Origin: JAEZDC01 sp036676415 | GTDB taxonomy: Bacteria > Bacteroidota > Bacteroidia > Chitinophagales > Chitinophagaceae | Length of the DNA stretch: 64,000 nucleotides | Direction: 5' to 3' | Assembly: GCA_036676415.1 (NCBI GenBank) | Contig: JAKFCX010000058.1 | Coordinates: 42,946-106,945 of the forward strand | In this document: positions 36,701 through 44,979 of the stretch, in pieces | Layout of the letters: each line of letters opens with the position of its first letter | Numbering within the stretch: the first letter of the stretch is position 1 | Notes under the pieces: model-generated | Told to the model about the DNA's origin: nothing | The model's input: the letters and a program-made list of their open reading frames with translations, nothing else | Databases searched by the model: none | Position numbers and translations under genes: made by a program

Positions 36701-37438
36701 CTCTACGGTATACGCTACCTGGTTACTTTTTGGAATAAACAGGAGCTGGCTGATCTTTTTTTCACGATCATTTTCAAAATCATTAAATGTTTTTATGAGT
36801 GCAAAAGTTTTCAGATCACGAATCTCAACGGTGCCATAACGATAACCGATAGCAAGCCTGTTTGTTTTTTCATCTGCCAGCATACATGTTGGCACTTCGG
36901 AAAGAGCAACTGAGTTTGCCTTGTTGTTACGATCGATACCAGTTAGTGTAGCTTCCTGTAAAACCTCGTGGTAATTCTGTTTCACAGTAGTGGCAATAGC
37001 TGTGATCATGGTAGCATCTTTGGTGAAAATAACATTACTGATCTTTGCCAAAGGGGTCTGCATAATGAATTTACCCGTTCTGCGATGGTAAAGATCTACC
37101 AGTCTTTCGCCGTTGTTGTAATTGTAAAGATTGTTAGGATATGTTACGGTGATGATTGAATCAAAAGCCTGAACCTCGTATTTGCCTAACATCTGCTTTC
37201 GGGAATCGGTATAAGGACCTTCGGGAGGCAGCTGAAATTTGCTGATGATCGTGTAATTGCTCATATTCCAGCAAACGATAAAGCCAAGTTTATCTAAAGC
37301 GATCAATTCGTTTTTTTGCCTGTCATAAGATGCAGCAATAATATCGTCGTGATTTCCTGACTTCAGCTCAATGCTATAATGCTGTGCAGATAAAAATTGT
37401 GTGAGGCATGACAGGATTAGAAAAAAGCAGCTTTTCAT
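33740..37438 (-). CDS. Exported beta-propeller protein with C-terminal caspase (peptidase C14) domain
   Basis: 1232 residues with a signal peptide (MKSCFFLILSCLTQFLSAQ). Residues 30-880 are beta-rich WD40/propeller-like repeats (NRLAIGYRYGTVEIRDL, RYLTALRSNFMELHW). An Ig-like linker precedes the caspase fold from about residue 943, with catalytic H1020 (YFAGHG) and C1070 (LLLDACHSG). Both residues are intact, so proteolysis is likely. Propeller-caspase fusions are known in multicellular-type bacteria; targets are unknown. A GAF/cyclase gene lies 90 bp upstream on the same strand. Confidence 0.9.
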   Translation of the reverse strand: MKSCFFLILSCLTQFLSAQHYSIELKSGNHDDIIAASYDRQKNELIALDKLGFIVCWNMSNYTIISKFQLPPEGPYTDSRKQMLGKYEVQAFDSIITVTYPNNLYNYNNGERLVDLYHRRTGKFIMQTPLAKISNVIFTKDATMITAIATTVKQNYHEVLQEATLTGIDRNNKANSVALSEVPTCMLADEKTNRLAIGYRYGTVEIRDLKTFALIKTFNDFENDREKKISQLLFIPKSNQVAYTVENNGKIIVRDFASGAITVSEQLEDVNYRLAISPSGRYLTALRSNFMELHWKDLQKKTTDKKTILDHRKVPGLFLSEVFFLNDDLLIGAGRNSLTSDNIKTSGVGNTGAWLGLIDTRRYIGSANLNITTSSAWMEGYGTKMLKPGTLTSVVHGYSDEFIYTDPVRLSIRAGKLTEKTEQLNYYLTNKFNRSIYTYSLNRVGSSSAADFSNPVIAATLFNGNKNASGSDTFFLSYLDLVADSIIKATRLELPNKDAYFYDLRGVLFKQGLSFFTHRFENASGNRTTELVIFNDAGKKVFTDTIVENFSNKTIVVSPDQQYYAYQPSPSALIVRSVEDHSVVHRINTGFSKYHYDVTGYANPAFVHANPNILVHEISATQNNNPLFCLMATDVSAKTSDTLFTFSLRPQVYEIDSTASTVSLVYNYDFTDSAFTNTEVVQNAALQSFKPLYKPTVLLYSVKEKDIVQAIHTGKDAISSVVLKNNWLTVLHYNGQFSYINMQNKQQRLSHILDGESQALVTDSFYYASHNMLPLLNIRTTQGSFTASQADVFLNKPHEVLKFFNKQGNDLIKPYEMAYQKRLSQRALPNETIANMLVANKAGATKGVQQQIIYTEKRNIDLPFVIPGTSGITILRVILNGQPVSLFRGAELKKVISSKKLSFELSRGENFITILGETAAGNQLEPVKYYYHYEPERYVAPKLFFFAAGVSNYKDSTYNLKYAAKDAGDIFQAFRYKVADTIISEILTDQQVTRKNIERWANQINKAGVDDIVILYFAGHGLLDAKNNFYYAVHDMDFNRPDKNGISYEDLLNLLNKSVSRKKVLLLDACHSGAFDRSVAEKMIQPVSVNDAKIVSNERSTIKGARPVYSERQAFVLMNQVFADLSADIGIDVIAASLGNSYALEQETLQNGLFTYAMIRAVGLGMAAGGTNETQTINMEQVKRYVNQEVIRLSRGEQVPSIRASSIQSSSIEFHYSWKYDEAFNKFLERYK

Positions 37439-37528
37439 AATCGGAAGATAGAAGATTTCGTTTGAAACAATTTCTATCTCGTTGTTAATAGTTACAGGCT
37501 GGAATTCAGGCTGGACCTGTTATAAACC

Positions 37529-38749
37529 TCACTTCTTATCAATCACCTCGTATATCTGTAATGGCTGCGATTTTCCTTTTACGACAATTGGATCGAGAAT
37601 CTTAACATCAATCAGCTCTTTTACTTCTTCATATACTGTTTCGCTGATGAGGATGGTGTTGGGATTGTCTTTGGTGAGTGCTTCAATTCTTTTGGCAGTA
37701 TTTACATTATCGCCAGTAACACAATATTCGATCTTTTCATCAGAACCTAAAGTTCCGGTAATCACTTCACCTGCATTGATGCCAATACCGATCTTCATAG
37801 GCATATCGGTATACTGTTTACAGAGTTCATTTATCGTACTCACCTGGTTCATCATTTCCAGTGCACAGAATACTGCATTGCGTTCGTATTGCGGAAAAGA
37901 AAACGGGGGACCGAATATGGCAAATATTTCATCACCTACATACTGAACCACAACACCACTAAATGTCTTAATTACATCAGACATCACGTTATAAAAAGTA
38001 TTAAGGATAGCAACGGCATTTTTTGCAGGTATATTTTCTACCATTGTTGTATACCCACGGATATCACAAAACAAAATAGCGCAGTACTTTAATTCAGCGT
38101 CATCAAAATCGGGGCTTTTAGACTGCAGATGCTGTGCAATAACTTCAGGCGGAACAAACCTTGAGAATAACCGGAGAATTTCATCTTTCTGTTCTATCCT
38201 GTGTTGCAGATCTTTCAGCAGCCCTGCATTTAATTGCTGCAATTGCTGGCTCTGTTTCTTCAATTCCATCTGAACAACAATCTGTTTACCCATTGTATCC
38301 AGGCATTCCAGTTGTTCTTCTGAAAGGGTTTTGGGTTCACGGCCCATTACGCATAAGGTGCCGAGTTTATTTCCATCACTTGCTATTAACGGAGCACCTG
38401 CATAAAACCGGACATTGGGATATTTGGTTACCAGCGGATGATCTTTAAAACGATCATCCAGTAAAGTATCTGGCACTTCCATAATCGTTTCGCCTTTGAT
38501 AGCATAAGAGCAAAAAAATTCTCTGGGAGCTTCACTATCATTCCAGCCAACCTTGCTTTTAAACCAGAGCCGATCCCTGTCGATCAGACTAATTAATGCA
38601 ATTGGAGCTTCACAGATATGTGCAGCCACTTTTGCGATCCTGTCGTAATCAGGATCGGTATCAGTATCGAGTATCTCGAGTTCATATAATGAATTGAGCC
38701 TTTCCTTTTCTTTTTTTAGTTCCTCAAAAAGCGATAGCGATGGATCCAT
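37529..38749 (-). CDS. GAF domain and class III adenylate/guanylate cyclase
   Basis: 406 residues, soluble. The N-terminal GAF domain (about 20-165) is followed by a coiled coil (170-205, KKQSQQLQQLNAGLLKDL region) and a class III cyclase domain with metal-binding Asp in CDIRGYT and VGDEIFAIFG and the NTAKRIE loop near residue 355. It makes a cyclic nucleotide, most likely cAMP, in response to a ligand bound by GAF. It lies directly upstream of the caspase gene on the same strand. Confidence 0.92.
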   Translation of the reverse strand: MDPSLSLFEELKKEKERLNSLYELEILDTDTDPDYDRIAKVAAHICEAPIALISLIDRDRLWFKSKVGWNDSEAPREFFCSYAIKGETIMEVPDTLLDDRFKDHPLVTKYPNVRFYAGAPLIASDGNKLGTLCVMGREPKTLSEEQLECLDTMGKQIVVQMELKKQSQQLQQLNAGLLKDLQHRIEQKDEILRLFSRFVPPEVIAQHLQSKSPDFDDAELKYCAILFCDIRGYTTMVENIPAKNAVAILNTFYNVMSDVIKTFSGVVVQYVGDEIFAIFGPPFSFPQYERNAVFCALEMMNQVSTINELCKQYTDMPMKIGIGINAGEVITGTLGSDEKIEYCVTGDNVNTAKRIEALTKDNPNTILISETVYEEVKELIDVKILDPIVVKGKSQPLQIYEVIDKK

Positions 38750-38876
38750 ATAATTGCCTTATTCCGTAATTTACTATAAACAAAACAAATTAAAAGCCAT
38801 GTTTACAGCGTAAAGGAACACATGAAGAAAGGTAAAATTAACAAATCAAAAAAAGTTGTTTTTGATACTTTCGTTC

Positions 38877-41279
38877 ATGCCTAAGCACTACCTGCTTTTA
38901 TTATTACTCAGCACCTGTTTATATGTTACGTCCTCATCACAGGTAATCCAGGGTAATGTTTCAGACACCACCGGTAGGCCACTTGCATTTGCAACGATCA
39001 AACTTGGTGATACAAAGCAGGGTTTAATGACAGATGTAAAAGGAAACTTCACTATTGCACGCAGAAGCAGTTTTAGTTTCATTATGGTTTCTCACCTTGG
39101 TTTTAAAACACAGAGAGTCGAGATAAACACACAGGCTGATTCTCTTTCACTCGCTATACAACTTGAACCTTCACCCGGTAATCTTGAAGAGGTGGTAGTG
39201 AAGAGTACAACGAGTAAAGTAAAACGCATTTTAAACACAGCCTTAAATAATAGAAACAGGCATAATCCGGATAAATACGACTGGTACCAATGCAATGTGT
39301 ATTATAAAATGTTATTAAATGGCTGGCCGGATTCTACTATAGAAGATATGGATTCTACTGATTGGGCCGACACTAAAACATTGATTGAATCGCAGCATTT
39401 CTTCATGACCGAAACCTTCAGCAGGAGAACATGGGAAAGGCCACAGAAGTTACAGGAAATAATAATGGGCACAAGGATATCAGGGTTTAAAAAAGCCTGG
39501 TTTAGCTCACTGGTTACGGATGTCCTTCCCTTTCATGCTTATAGCGACTTTCTTCAATTGAACGGCAAAGATTATCATAACCCTCTAAGCAATGGTCTAT
39601 ACCAGCGATTTGATTTTAGGTTAGAAGATGAGATATTACAGGGTGCAGATACCCTATGGCACATCAGCTTTACACCAAAGCGAAATGACGAAATGCTCAG
39701 TGGAAGTCTGTACATCCATTCAAACATGTTTGCCATTGCCAACCTTAAAGCACAACATTACGATTCCAGTTTAAGCCGTGCTGCAGGAATTGAACAACAA
39801 TATCAACTGGTGAACGGTAAGTGGTTTCCGGAACAACTGAATTATTTCATAAGGTGGGATAAGATATTTGGAGAGCCTGTACACCTGTCAATGACCGGAT
39901 TGTCTTATATAGATTCCGTAACTTTTGAAAAAGATAATAAATTCAGGTTTGATAAGGCTCACACCACCAAGTTATTACCCGGTTCAGATGAGTTAAGTGA
40001 CACAGCATGGAAAGCATTGAGGACAGTGCCCTTGGATAAAAAAGAGGAACGAACTTACCATGTAATCGATAGCATTGGGGCAGCACATGGTTTTGATAAG
40101 TTACCCAGGTTGGCAGAAAAGCTCGTTGAAGGCTTCTTCCCAATGGGGAAATATATTGATGCCGACATTCAACGCTTATATAGTTACAACCGTTACGAAA
40201 AAACACGTTTAGGATTTGGATTACGAACCAGTAACAACATTTCTAAAAGGTTTACTGCAGGTGGCTGGTTTGGTTATGGCACAGGAGATAAAAACTGGAA
40301 ATATGGTGCCTGGGCCGAGGCTTATGCAGATAAGTTTAAAGAATTCATATTTCGCTTCAGTTACACTAACGATCTCCAAGACCCTGGAAGATTACAAATA
40401 AACAAGGAACTTGACAGAAATTTTCTTCGGCAGTTCTTACTTGGCAGAGTTGACAAAATACAAACATATTCATTCGACATCAACAAACGATTGGGATACT
40501 GGCAAACGGGAGTTGGTTTTAATGCCGAGGAAATCATACCGCAATACAGCTATTCACTTAAACATTCCGGCAAAACCTGGAATCGATTTACAACAAAAGA
40601 GATCGTAGTAAACCTGCGTTACGCTTATGCAGAAAGAATGAGCCCGATGCTGGGTAAATATTATTCTGCAGGATCTAAATATCCCACTATATATAGCAAA
40701 ATAAGATTGGGCGAAATAAATACCAATAAGAACAAGTATGTTCATGTTGTTGCTGCACTGAAATGGCAAACACATATTAACAGGATAGGCAAAGAACAAT
40801 TCCTTGTTCTGGCAGGAGCAACTTTTAGCAAACATCCTTTGCCGTTAAGCAAATTATTTGCAGGAAACGGGTTTCAGCTTGATAACAGCTCAATCTATGT
40901 TTTTGGCGGAATGCAAACCATGCTGCCGTATGAATATTATTCAGACCGCTTCATTAATTTTTACTGGAAGCATGATTTTGACTGGAAGTTTTATGATCTT
41001 AAACTCACCAGGTCATTCAGTAGTTCCCCTAAGCTGAGTTTAGGATATAATGCATTGATTGGGTCATTGAAAGATAAACAGGCCCATGAACTGGTTCAGT
41101 TCTCTGTACCGGACAAGGCCTACCACGAAACAGGATTCATGTTGAACAGGCTCCTCAGGACGAAATTTGTGAATATGTACCATTTAAACTTTAATGCGGG
41201 ATATTACTACCATTTGGAAGGTAAATTCAACCACAAACAAAACGGAAGATTTGTCTTTGGGCTTGGCGTTGATCTTTAG
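38877..41279 (+). CDS. CarboxypepD_reg-like and DUF5686 outer-membrane protein
   Basis: 800 residues from ATG 38877, which opens the signal peptide MPKHYLLLLLLSTCLYV; an in-frame TTG lies 21 bp upstream. The first domain (25-110) is the carboxypeptidase regulatory-like fold (GNVSDTTGRPLAFATIKLGDTKQGLMTDVKGNFTI region). The remainder is DUF5686 with a C-terminal beta-barrel ending in FVFGLGVDL. Such proteins are surface components of Bacteroidota with unknown substrate. Divergent from the cyclase gene. Confidence 0.88.
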   Translation: MPKHYLLLLLLSTCLYVTSSSQVIQGNVSDTTGRPLAFATIKLGDTKQGLMTDVKGNFTIARRSSFSFIMVSHLGFKTQRVEINTQADSLSLAIQLEPSPGNLEEVVVKSTTSKVKRILNTALNNRNRHNPDKYDWYQCNVYYKMLLNGWPDSTIEDMDSTDWADTKTLIESQHFFMTETFSRRTWERPQKLQEIIMGTRISGFKKAWFSSLVTDVLPFHAYSDFLQLNGKDYHNPLSNGLYQRFDFRLEDEILQGADTLWHISFTPKRNDEMLSGSLYIHSNMFAIANLKAQHYDSSLSRAAGIEQQYQLVNGKWFPEQLNYFIRWDKIFGEPVHLSMTGLSYIDSVTFEKDNKFRFDKAHTTKLLPGSDELSDTAWKALRTVPLDKKEERTYHVIDSIGAAHGFDKLPRLAEKLVEGFFPMGKYIDADIQRLYSYNRYEKTRLGFGLRTSNNISKRFTAGGWFGYGTGDKNWKYGAWAEAYADKFKEFIFRFSYTNDLQDPGRLQINKELDRNFLRQFLLGRVDKIQTYSFDINKRLGYWQTGVGFNAEEIIPQYSYSLKHSGKTWNRFTTKEIVVNLRYAYAERMSPMLGKYYSAGSKYPTIYSKIRLGEINTNKNKYVHVVAALKWQTHINRIGKEQFLVLAGATFSKHPLPLSKLFAGNGFQLDNSSIYVFGGMQTMLPYEYYSDRFINFYWKHDFDWKFYDLKLTRSFSSSPKLSLGYNALIGSLKDKQAHELVQFSVPDKAYHETGFMLNRLLRTKFVNMYHLNFNAGYYYHLEGKFNHKQNGRFVFGLGVDL

Positions 41280-41397
41280 TTGAGGAATATTCTCTTCACT
41301 TCTTATCGTGGGTGTAGTACCTTATGCGATAGCGTTATACGAGAAATTCAAATATGGATATGGAGCGGTTTTTGACTTATTACTGCATCTTACTTAA

Positions 41398-41703
41398 ATG
41401 ACACCTATGAACTTTTACAGAAAGGAAGACATGGTTTACCAGGATTATGACTGGACCACTGCTGAAGATGCATCCAAGCTTAATGGAGATCCTGACAGGA
41501 ACCTTTTTACATCAACCGAAGGAAACGAGGTGCTGTATATGGTTAATTACCTGATGCAGGAAACCAAATTAACTTCAAAAGAAGATGGCGAGGCAATTGA
41601 AAAGCTGATTCATGACCGGCTTCCTATCGGCAAACAAAGCCAGGTTATTGCCAAAAGATGGTTAAGGGAAAAACTTGAAGCGATCCCTAATGAAAAAGTG
41701 TAA
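41398..41703 (+). CDS. Small hypothetical protein
   Basis: 101 residues, soluble and acidic at the start (NFYRKEDMVYQDYDWTTAEDASKL), then a helical part with KEDGEAIEKLIHDRLPIGKQSQVIAKRWLREKL. No recognised family. An in-frame second Met lies at residue 4. It is isolated, with 118 bp before and 257 bp after it. Confidence 0.6.
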   Translation: MTPMNFYRKEDMVYQDYDWTTAEDASKLNGDPDRNLFTSTEGNEVLYMVNYLMQETKLTSKEDGEAIEKLIHDRLPIGKQSQVIAKRWLREKLEAIPNEKV

Positions 41704-41960
41704 TCTGAATCCTCGCAAATAAATATTTTTTTATCACGCAGCGATCTTACCGTTGTGATTTCCGTTAATTAACTATTGACCTAATTAGTATTTCGAATCG
41801 TGTTCCACAATAATTCTTTCATTGTTGTGTAATGTTATGTTCGTTTGCATCCTTATATAAATTATTTGCCGCTACAATTCTTTCTTTATTTTTTGGCACG
41901 GCATTTTGAAAGTATTAAAAAGACGGCATTTATAAGGCAGATGAACTTAAAACGAATATT

Positions 41961-42113
41961 ATGCTTACGGCTTTACTCTTATTAGCGATTTTTTTTGGAC
42001 TGGTGCAGGAGGTGAAAATTTCAAAGCTCAAGGCTGTACCATTTGGATACAGAGGTAAGAAAGGGGCAAAAAGATCAGCACTGGTAGGAATACCAGAGAA
42101 ATCGAAATCTTAA
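41961..42113 (+). CDS. 50-residue single-span membrane microprotein
   Basis: ATG at 41961 opens MLTALLLLAIFFGLVQEVKI, a single membrane span, followed by a strongly basic tail (PFGYRGKKGAKRSALVGIP region). There is no Cys. A strong intrinsic terminator begins 22 bp after the stop, which supports a real transcript. The basic tail would stay in the cytoplasm if the N-terminus is outside. No family recognised. Confidence 0.55.
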   Translation: MLTALLLLAIFFGLVQEVKISKLKAVPFGYRGKKGAKRSALVGIPEKSKS

Positions 42114-42135
42114 ATCTATTTATACACCGTAAAAG

Positions 42136-42163
42136 AGTGATTGGATAACCGGTCACTTTTTTT
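42136..42163 (+). terminator. Intrinsic terminator after the membrane microprotein
   Basis: AGTGATTGG (42136-42144) pairs with CCGGTCACT (42149-42157), two G-T pairs, ATAA loop, followed by seven T. Confidence 0.8.
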
Positions 42164-42211
42164 ATGCCCTACGCTGGCATAAAACTCGCAGCTAATACTA
42201 AAACAATATTT

Positions 42212-42409
42212 ATGGAAACGAAGAACGATAACCGCTTTGAAAGTAGCAACGAGCCAAGTGGAAGTGAAAGCCGGCCAGCTTCACCCACTTCAACTACAGC
42301 TGACAATGCAAGTGTTTATCAACAACCTCCTTTAGAAGAGGCTACGAAGACCGGAAAAGCAGATAAGATGGAAGAAAATTCCACAGAAGACAGGAAGCAT
42401 ACTCCCTGA
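42212..42409 (+). CDS. Small disordered hypothetical protein
   Basis: 65 residues from ATG 42212, the frame upstream of it running through the terminator. It is rich in Ser, Glu, Thr and Pro with no hydrophobic core (ESSNEPSGSESRPASPTSTT). Disordered by composition. No function can be given. Confidence 0.5.
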   Translation: METKNDNRFESSNEPSGSESRPASPTSTTADNASVYQQPPLEEATKTGKADKMEENSTEDRKHTP

Positions 42410-42457
42410 TGTTGTGCTTGGCTTAAAAATTGGGTCATTGAAACTAAATATTTGAAT

Positions 42458-42766
42458 ATGAAACCAATGATTAATTATCTGAGACTAATGTTTGCTGTAT
42501 TAGTACTCACACTAACCCAAACAATCTCTTTTGCCCAGGAAACCACAGGTGGTGGTGAAACCAGTACAACCAAGGTAGAGATTACTGCGGATACAGGTAA
42601 CTGGTTTGGCGATAACTGGCTTTGGGTGGTAGGTGTGATTGTATTTATTATTCTTCTTTTTGCCCTCATGGGCGGCAGCAGAAGCAGAAGCAGAACTACA
42701 GTAGTTCGTGAAGATGCACCTGCAGGAAGGGTAACAAGAACTACTACAGTAGATGATGATATTTAA
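42458..42766 (+). CDS. Small exported or membrane-anchored protein
   Basis: 102 residues from ATG 42458. A signal peptide ends in TISFAQ, followed by a Gly/Thr stretch, then one membrane span (WLWVVGVIVFIILLFALMGG) and a short Arg/Ser-rich tail (SRSRSRTTVVRE). The type I membrane layout suggests a small envelope protein. A bidirectional terminator follows within 65 bp. Confidence 0.68.
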   Translation: MKPMINYLRLMFAVLVLTLTQTISFAQETTGGGETSTTKVEITADTGNWFGDNWLWVVGVIVFIILLFALMGGSRSRSRTTVVREDAPAGRVTRTTTVDDDI

Positions 42767-42830
42767 AAGCCCTCGCAGAACTTAAAAGTCGTTAAGAAGA
42801 ATCTGATCGATCTTTGCGAGAACTAATTAA

Positions 42831-42855
42831 AAATGCCTCACATTGTGAGGCATTT
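42831..42855. terminator. Bidirectional intrinsic terminator (ATGCCTCA type)
   Basis: AAATGCCTCAC (42831-42841) pairs perfectly with GTGAGGCATTT (42845-42855) around an ATT loop, between two convergent genes. The same ATGCCTCA/TGAGGCAT stem recurs at 44980-45003. Confidence 0.85.
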
Positions 42856-42863
42856 TGCATCTA

Positions 42864-43076
42864 TCATTTCTGGTCTTTCCTTAATTTTTCTACAAGGCTA
42901 TCCGGGGCTGAGATAAGATCACTCTCCTCGTAGTTACTACCGGTACCGCTGATAGCAAGAGGCTCACCGGGCTTCAATTTGTCTTCGTTATCCTTCTGCA
43001 CCTGCTTTATATTTTTAGCAGATGAATTACCATGATCGTTATGACTCCTGTCTCCTATTTTCTTATCTGTGAACAT
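42864..43076 (-). CDS. Small polar hypothetical protein
   Basis: 70 residues from the ATG at 43076 (MFTDKKIGDRSHNDHGNSS); 11 more codons are open upstream. Polar and charged throughout, with no membrane or signal segment. It converges on the small exported protein, sharing its terminator. Divergent from a Nudix gene. Unrecognised. Confidence 0.55.
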   Translation of the reverse strand: MFTDKKIGDRSHNDHGNSSAKNIKQVQKDNEDKLKPGEPLAISGTGSNYEESDLISAPDSLVEKLRKDQK

Positions 43077-43184
43077 AGCTTTTGTTTTGTATATCGGTAC
43101 AAGCATCAAACCATTGAGACCAATGAGTCTAAAAGCTTTGCTAAAGCGGCTGAAGATTCTGGCAAAAAAACTTTTATTTTATAC

Positions 43185-43661
43185 ATGCCCAAACGCAGTG
43201 CAGGAATTTTGGCCTATCGGTATCATCAACAGCAATTAGAGATATTACTGGTTCATCCTGGTGGACCTTTCTATGCAAAAAAAGATGAAGGTGTGTGGAG
43301 TATTCCCAAGGGAGAATATGAGGATGGAGAAGACCCCTTACAAGTAGCAAAAAATGAATTTAAAGAAGAGACAGGGAATGTCATCCTCCATAATCACGTG
43401 GTTGAATTAATGCATGTGAAGCTCAAGAGTGGTAAAACGATCAGATGCTGGGCTTCGGAAGAAAATTTTGAACAGGGTTTTATCAGCTCTAATAATTTTG
43501 AGATGGAATGGCCACCTAAGAGTGGTAAAATAGAAAGCTTTCGGGAAGTTGATAAGGCTGAATGGTTCAGCATTTCAGTGGCAAGTATTAAGATTCATCC
43601 ATCGCAATTGCCATTGCTGAAAGAACTCGAAATGATACTTCATGTGAAAGGCAACTCCTGA
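43185..43661 (+). CDS. Nudix hydrolase
   Basis: 158 residues from ATG 43185, which opens MPKRSAGILAYRY, the usual start in this group. The Nudix box lies at G43-G64 (GEYEDGEDPLQVAKNEFKEETG) and follows the GX5EX7REUXEEXGU pattern except that Asn replaces the Arg. It cleaves nucleoside-diphosphate-linked compounds; the nearest group includes dinucleoside polyphosphate hydrolases. Substrate not readable. Confidence 0.9.
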   Translation: MPKRSAGILAYRYHQQQLEILLVHPGGPFYAKKDEGVWSIPKGEYEDGEDPLQVAKNEFKEETGNVILHNHVVELMHVKLKSGKTIRCWASEENFEQGFISSNNFEMEWPPKSGKIESFREVDKAEWFSISVASIKIHPSQLPLLKELEMILHVKGNS

Positions 43662-43681
43662 AGGCCGCTGGAATTCCGCCA

Positions 43682-43701
43682 GTACAAGAGTGCGACGCAA
43701 C
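43682..43701 (+). repeat. Dispersed intergenic repeat, copy 3 (GCGACGC variant)
   Basis: GTACAAGAGTGCGACGCAAC, identical over 20 nt to copy 5 at 57141-57160; upstream flanks of both contain a GAATT...CCG stretch. It lies 20 bp after the Nudix stop. Confidence 0.7.
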
Positions 43702-43771
43702 AGCAGCTTCACTACTAACCTATTGCTGAAATTCATCATATTTACTTAACAAAGCATACTGAAAAATAAAA

Positions 43772-43801
43772 TGTGTGGATACTGATTTCCGCTTATCTTT
43801 G
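43772..43801 (+). promoter_or_regulatory. Probable sigma-A promoter of the RRM gene
   Basis: TGTG (43772-43775), an 18-bp spacer, and a perfect TATCTTTG (43794-43801). Transcription would begin near 43808, leaving a leader of about 125 nt before the RRM start. Confidence 0.6.
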
Positions 43802-43931
43802 CCCCGTTAAATTGAGTTTTTTGCATCTGGTTATTGAACGATTTTATCTGCTACGCATTTTTCTGCTAATAGTTAGTCTTCTTTCCATTGCGGTTCTCAA
43901 GATCTTTTTAAATTAATTGAACAAACAGAAC

Positions 43932-44270
43932 ATGAACATTTATGTTTCAAATTTAAGCTTCAACGTACAAGATGAAGACTTAAGAGAATTTTTTGCAGAG
44001 TACGGAGAAGTAACATCTGCTAAAGTAATTACTGACAAATTCACTAACCGTAGCCGTGGTTTCGGTTTCGTTGAAATGAGTGATGATGAAGCTGCAAGAA
44101 AAGCGATCGCTGAATTAAACGGCGGTGTGGTTGAAGGCAGAACAATCAACGTTACAGAAGCTAAGCCAAGAGAAGAAAGACCAGCCGGTAACGGTGGTGG
44201 TGGTTTCAAAAAGCGTTCTTTCTCTAATGACAGAGGTGGAAACAATGGTGGCGGCGGCGGCAGATGGTAA
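43932..44270 (+). CDS. RRM-type RNA-binding protein with Gly-rich tail
   Basis: 112 residues from ATG 43932; a TTG five codons upstream is less likely. One RRM domain has RNP2 IYVSNL (3-8) and RNP1 RGFGFVEM (42-49), followed by an Arg/Gly-rich tail (GNGGGGFKKRS and a final GGNNGGGGGRW). Small RRM-Gly proteins of this type act as RNA chaperones, often in cold adaptation. The long leader upstream fits that idea but does not prove it. A strong terminator follows. Confidence 0.94.
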   Translation: MNIYVSNLSFNVQDEDLREFFAEYGEVTSAKVITDKFTNRSRGFGFVEMSDDEAARKAIAELNGGVVEGRTINVTEAKPREERPAGNGGGGFKKRSFSNDRGGNNGGGGGRW

Positions 44271-44292
44271 TATTTGTTAGCTACAAAGATAT

Positions 44293-44318
44293 AAGGGGAG
44301 CAATTTGCTCCCTTTTTT
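44293..44318 (+). terminator. Intrinsic terminator after the RRM gene
   Basis: AAGGGGAGC (44293-44301) pairs with GCTCCCTTT (44307-44315) with an AATTT loop, followed by a T-run ending at 44318. Confidence 0.85.
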
Positions 44319-44401
44319 GTGTTGGTTACTGAGCTAAGAGATGAAGAGGAAATGAAAGAAAGAGAGTACGCTATCTGAAATTCCTGTTTTCTGCAAAAGG
44401 T

Positions 44402-44956
44402 TTATTCCATTTCATCTTTAGAAACTAAGATCACACTATTGATAAAGCGAAGAAGATTTTCATAGGTGATCTCTTCTTCAAACAAATGATCGTTCACCAG
44501 TATTGCAGGTACATCCCGAATTCCTTTTTCCACTGCATCCATCAGGTCACTTCTTACCGCCCATGCATATCTTCCGTTGATCAGTTCGTCAAAGAATTTT
44601 TTGTTGGTAAGGCCAGCTTCCTTCGCATATTTCTTTAAGCTTATCGTTCCAAGATGTTTCCTGTTTTGAAACAACAGGTTGTGCATCTCCCAAAGCTTTC
44701 CTTCCTGTGCAGCTGCTACTGCGGCTTCTGCTGCTTTCATTGCTTTCTGGTGTCTATTGCTAAGCGGAAAATGACGAATGTTCAGCCGAACGAGGCCATG
44801 GTGATTTTCATAAAAGGTTTTCACTACATCGTTTGCTGTGAAACACTGGAGACTTTCATAATCGACGTAAAATTTCAACGTTACAAGAGCATCTATACTT
44901 CCTAGAAGTACATCTTCAGGTTCTATGATTTCTTTTATGTTCTTTGGTACCGCCAT
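44402..44956 (-). CDS. DsbA-like thioredoxin-fold protein lacking CxxC
   Basis: 184 residues from ATG 44956 (MAVPKNIKEI). The longer frame to 44989 runs into the clpB terminator. The fold is DsbA-like: a first strand VTLKFYVDYES, a helical insertion (HQKAMKAAEAAVAAAQEGKLWEMH region), and a cis-Pro loop DVPAILVND. The active site reads SLQC (S35-C38) in place of CPYC, so the nucleophilic Cys is missing. Redox activity is therefore doubtful; binding or a structural role is possible. No signal peptide. Confidence 0.84.
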   Translation of the reverse strand: MAVPKNIKEIIEPEDVLLGSIDALVTLKFYVDYESLQCFTANDVVKTFYENHHGLVRLNIRHFPLSNRHQKAMKAAEAAVAAAQEGKLWEMHNLLFQNRKHLGTISLKKYAKEAGLTNKKFFDELINGRYAWAVRSDLMDAVEKGIRDVPAILVNDHLFEEEITYENLLRFINSVILVSKDEME

Positions 44957-44979
44957 TAGATAATTTTTATACCAAGAAA

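Noticed and set aside
41281..41345. Possible hairpin after the DUF5686 gene around TTATGCGATAGCGTTATA
   Set aside because: Pairing breaks down beyond the first few bases and no T-tract follows.
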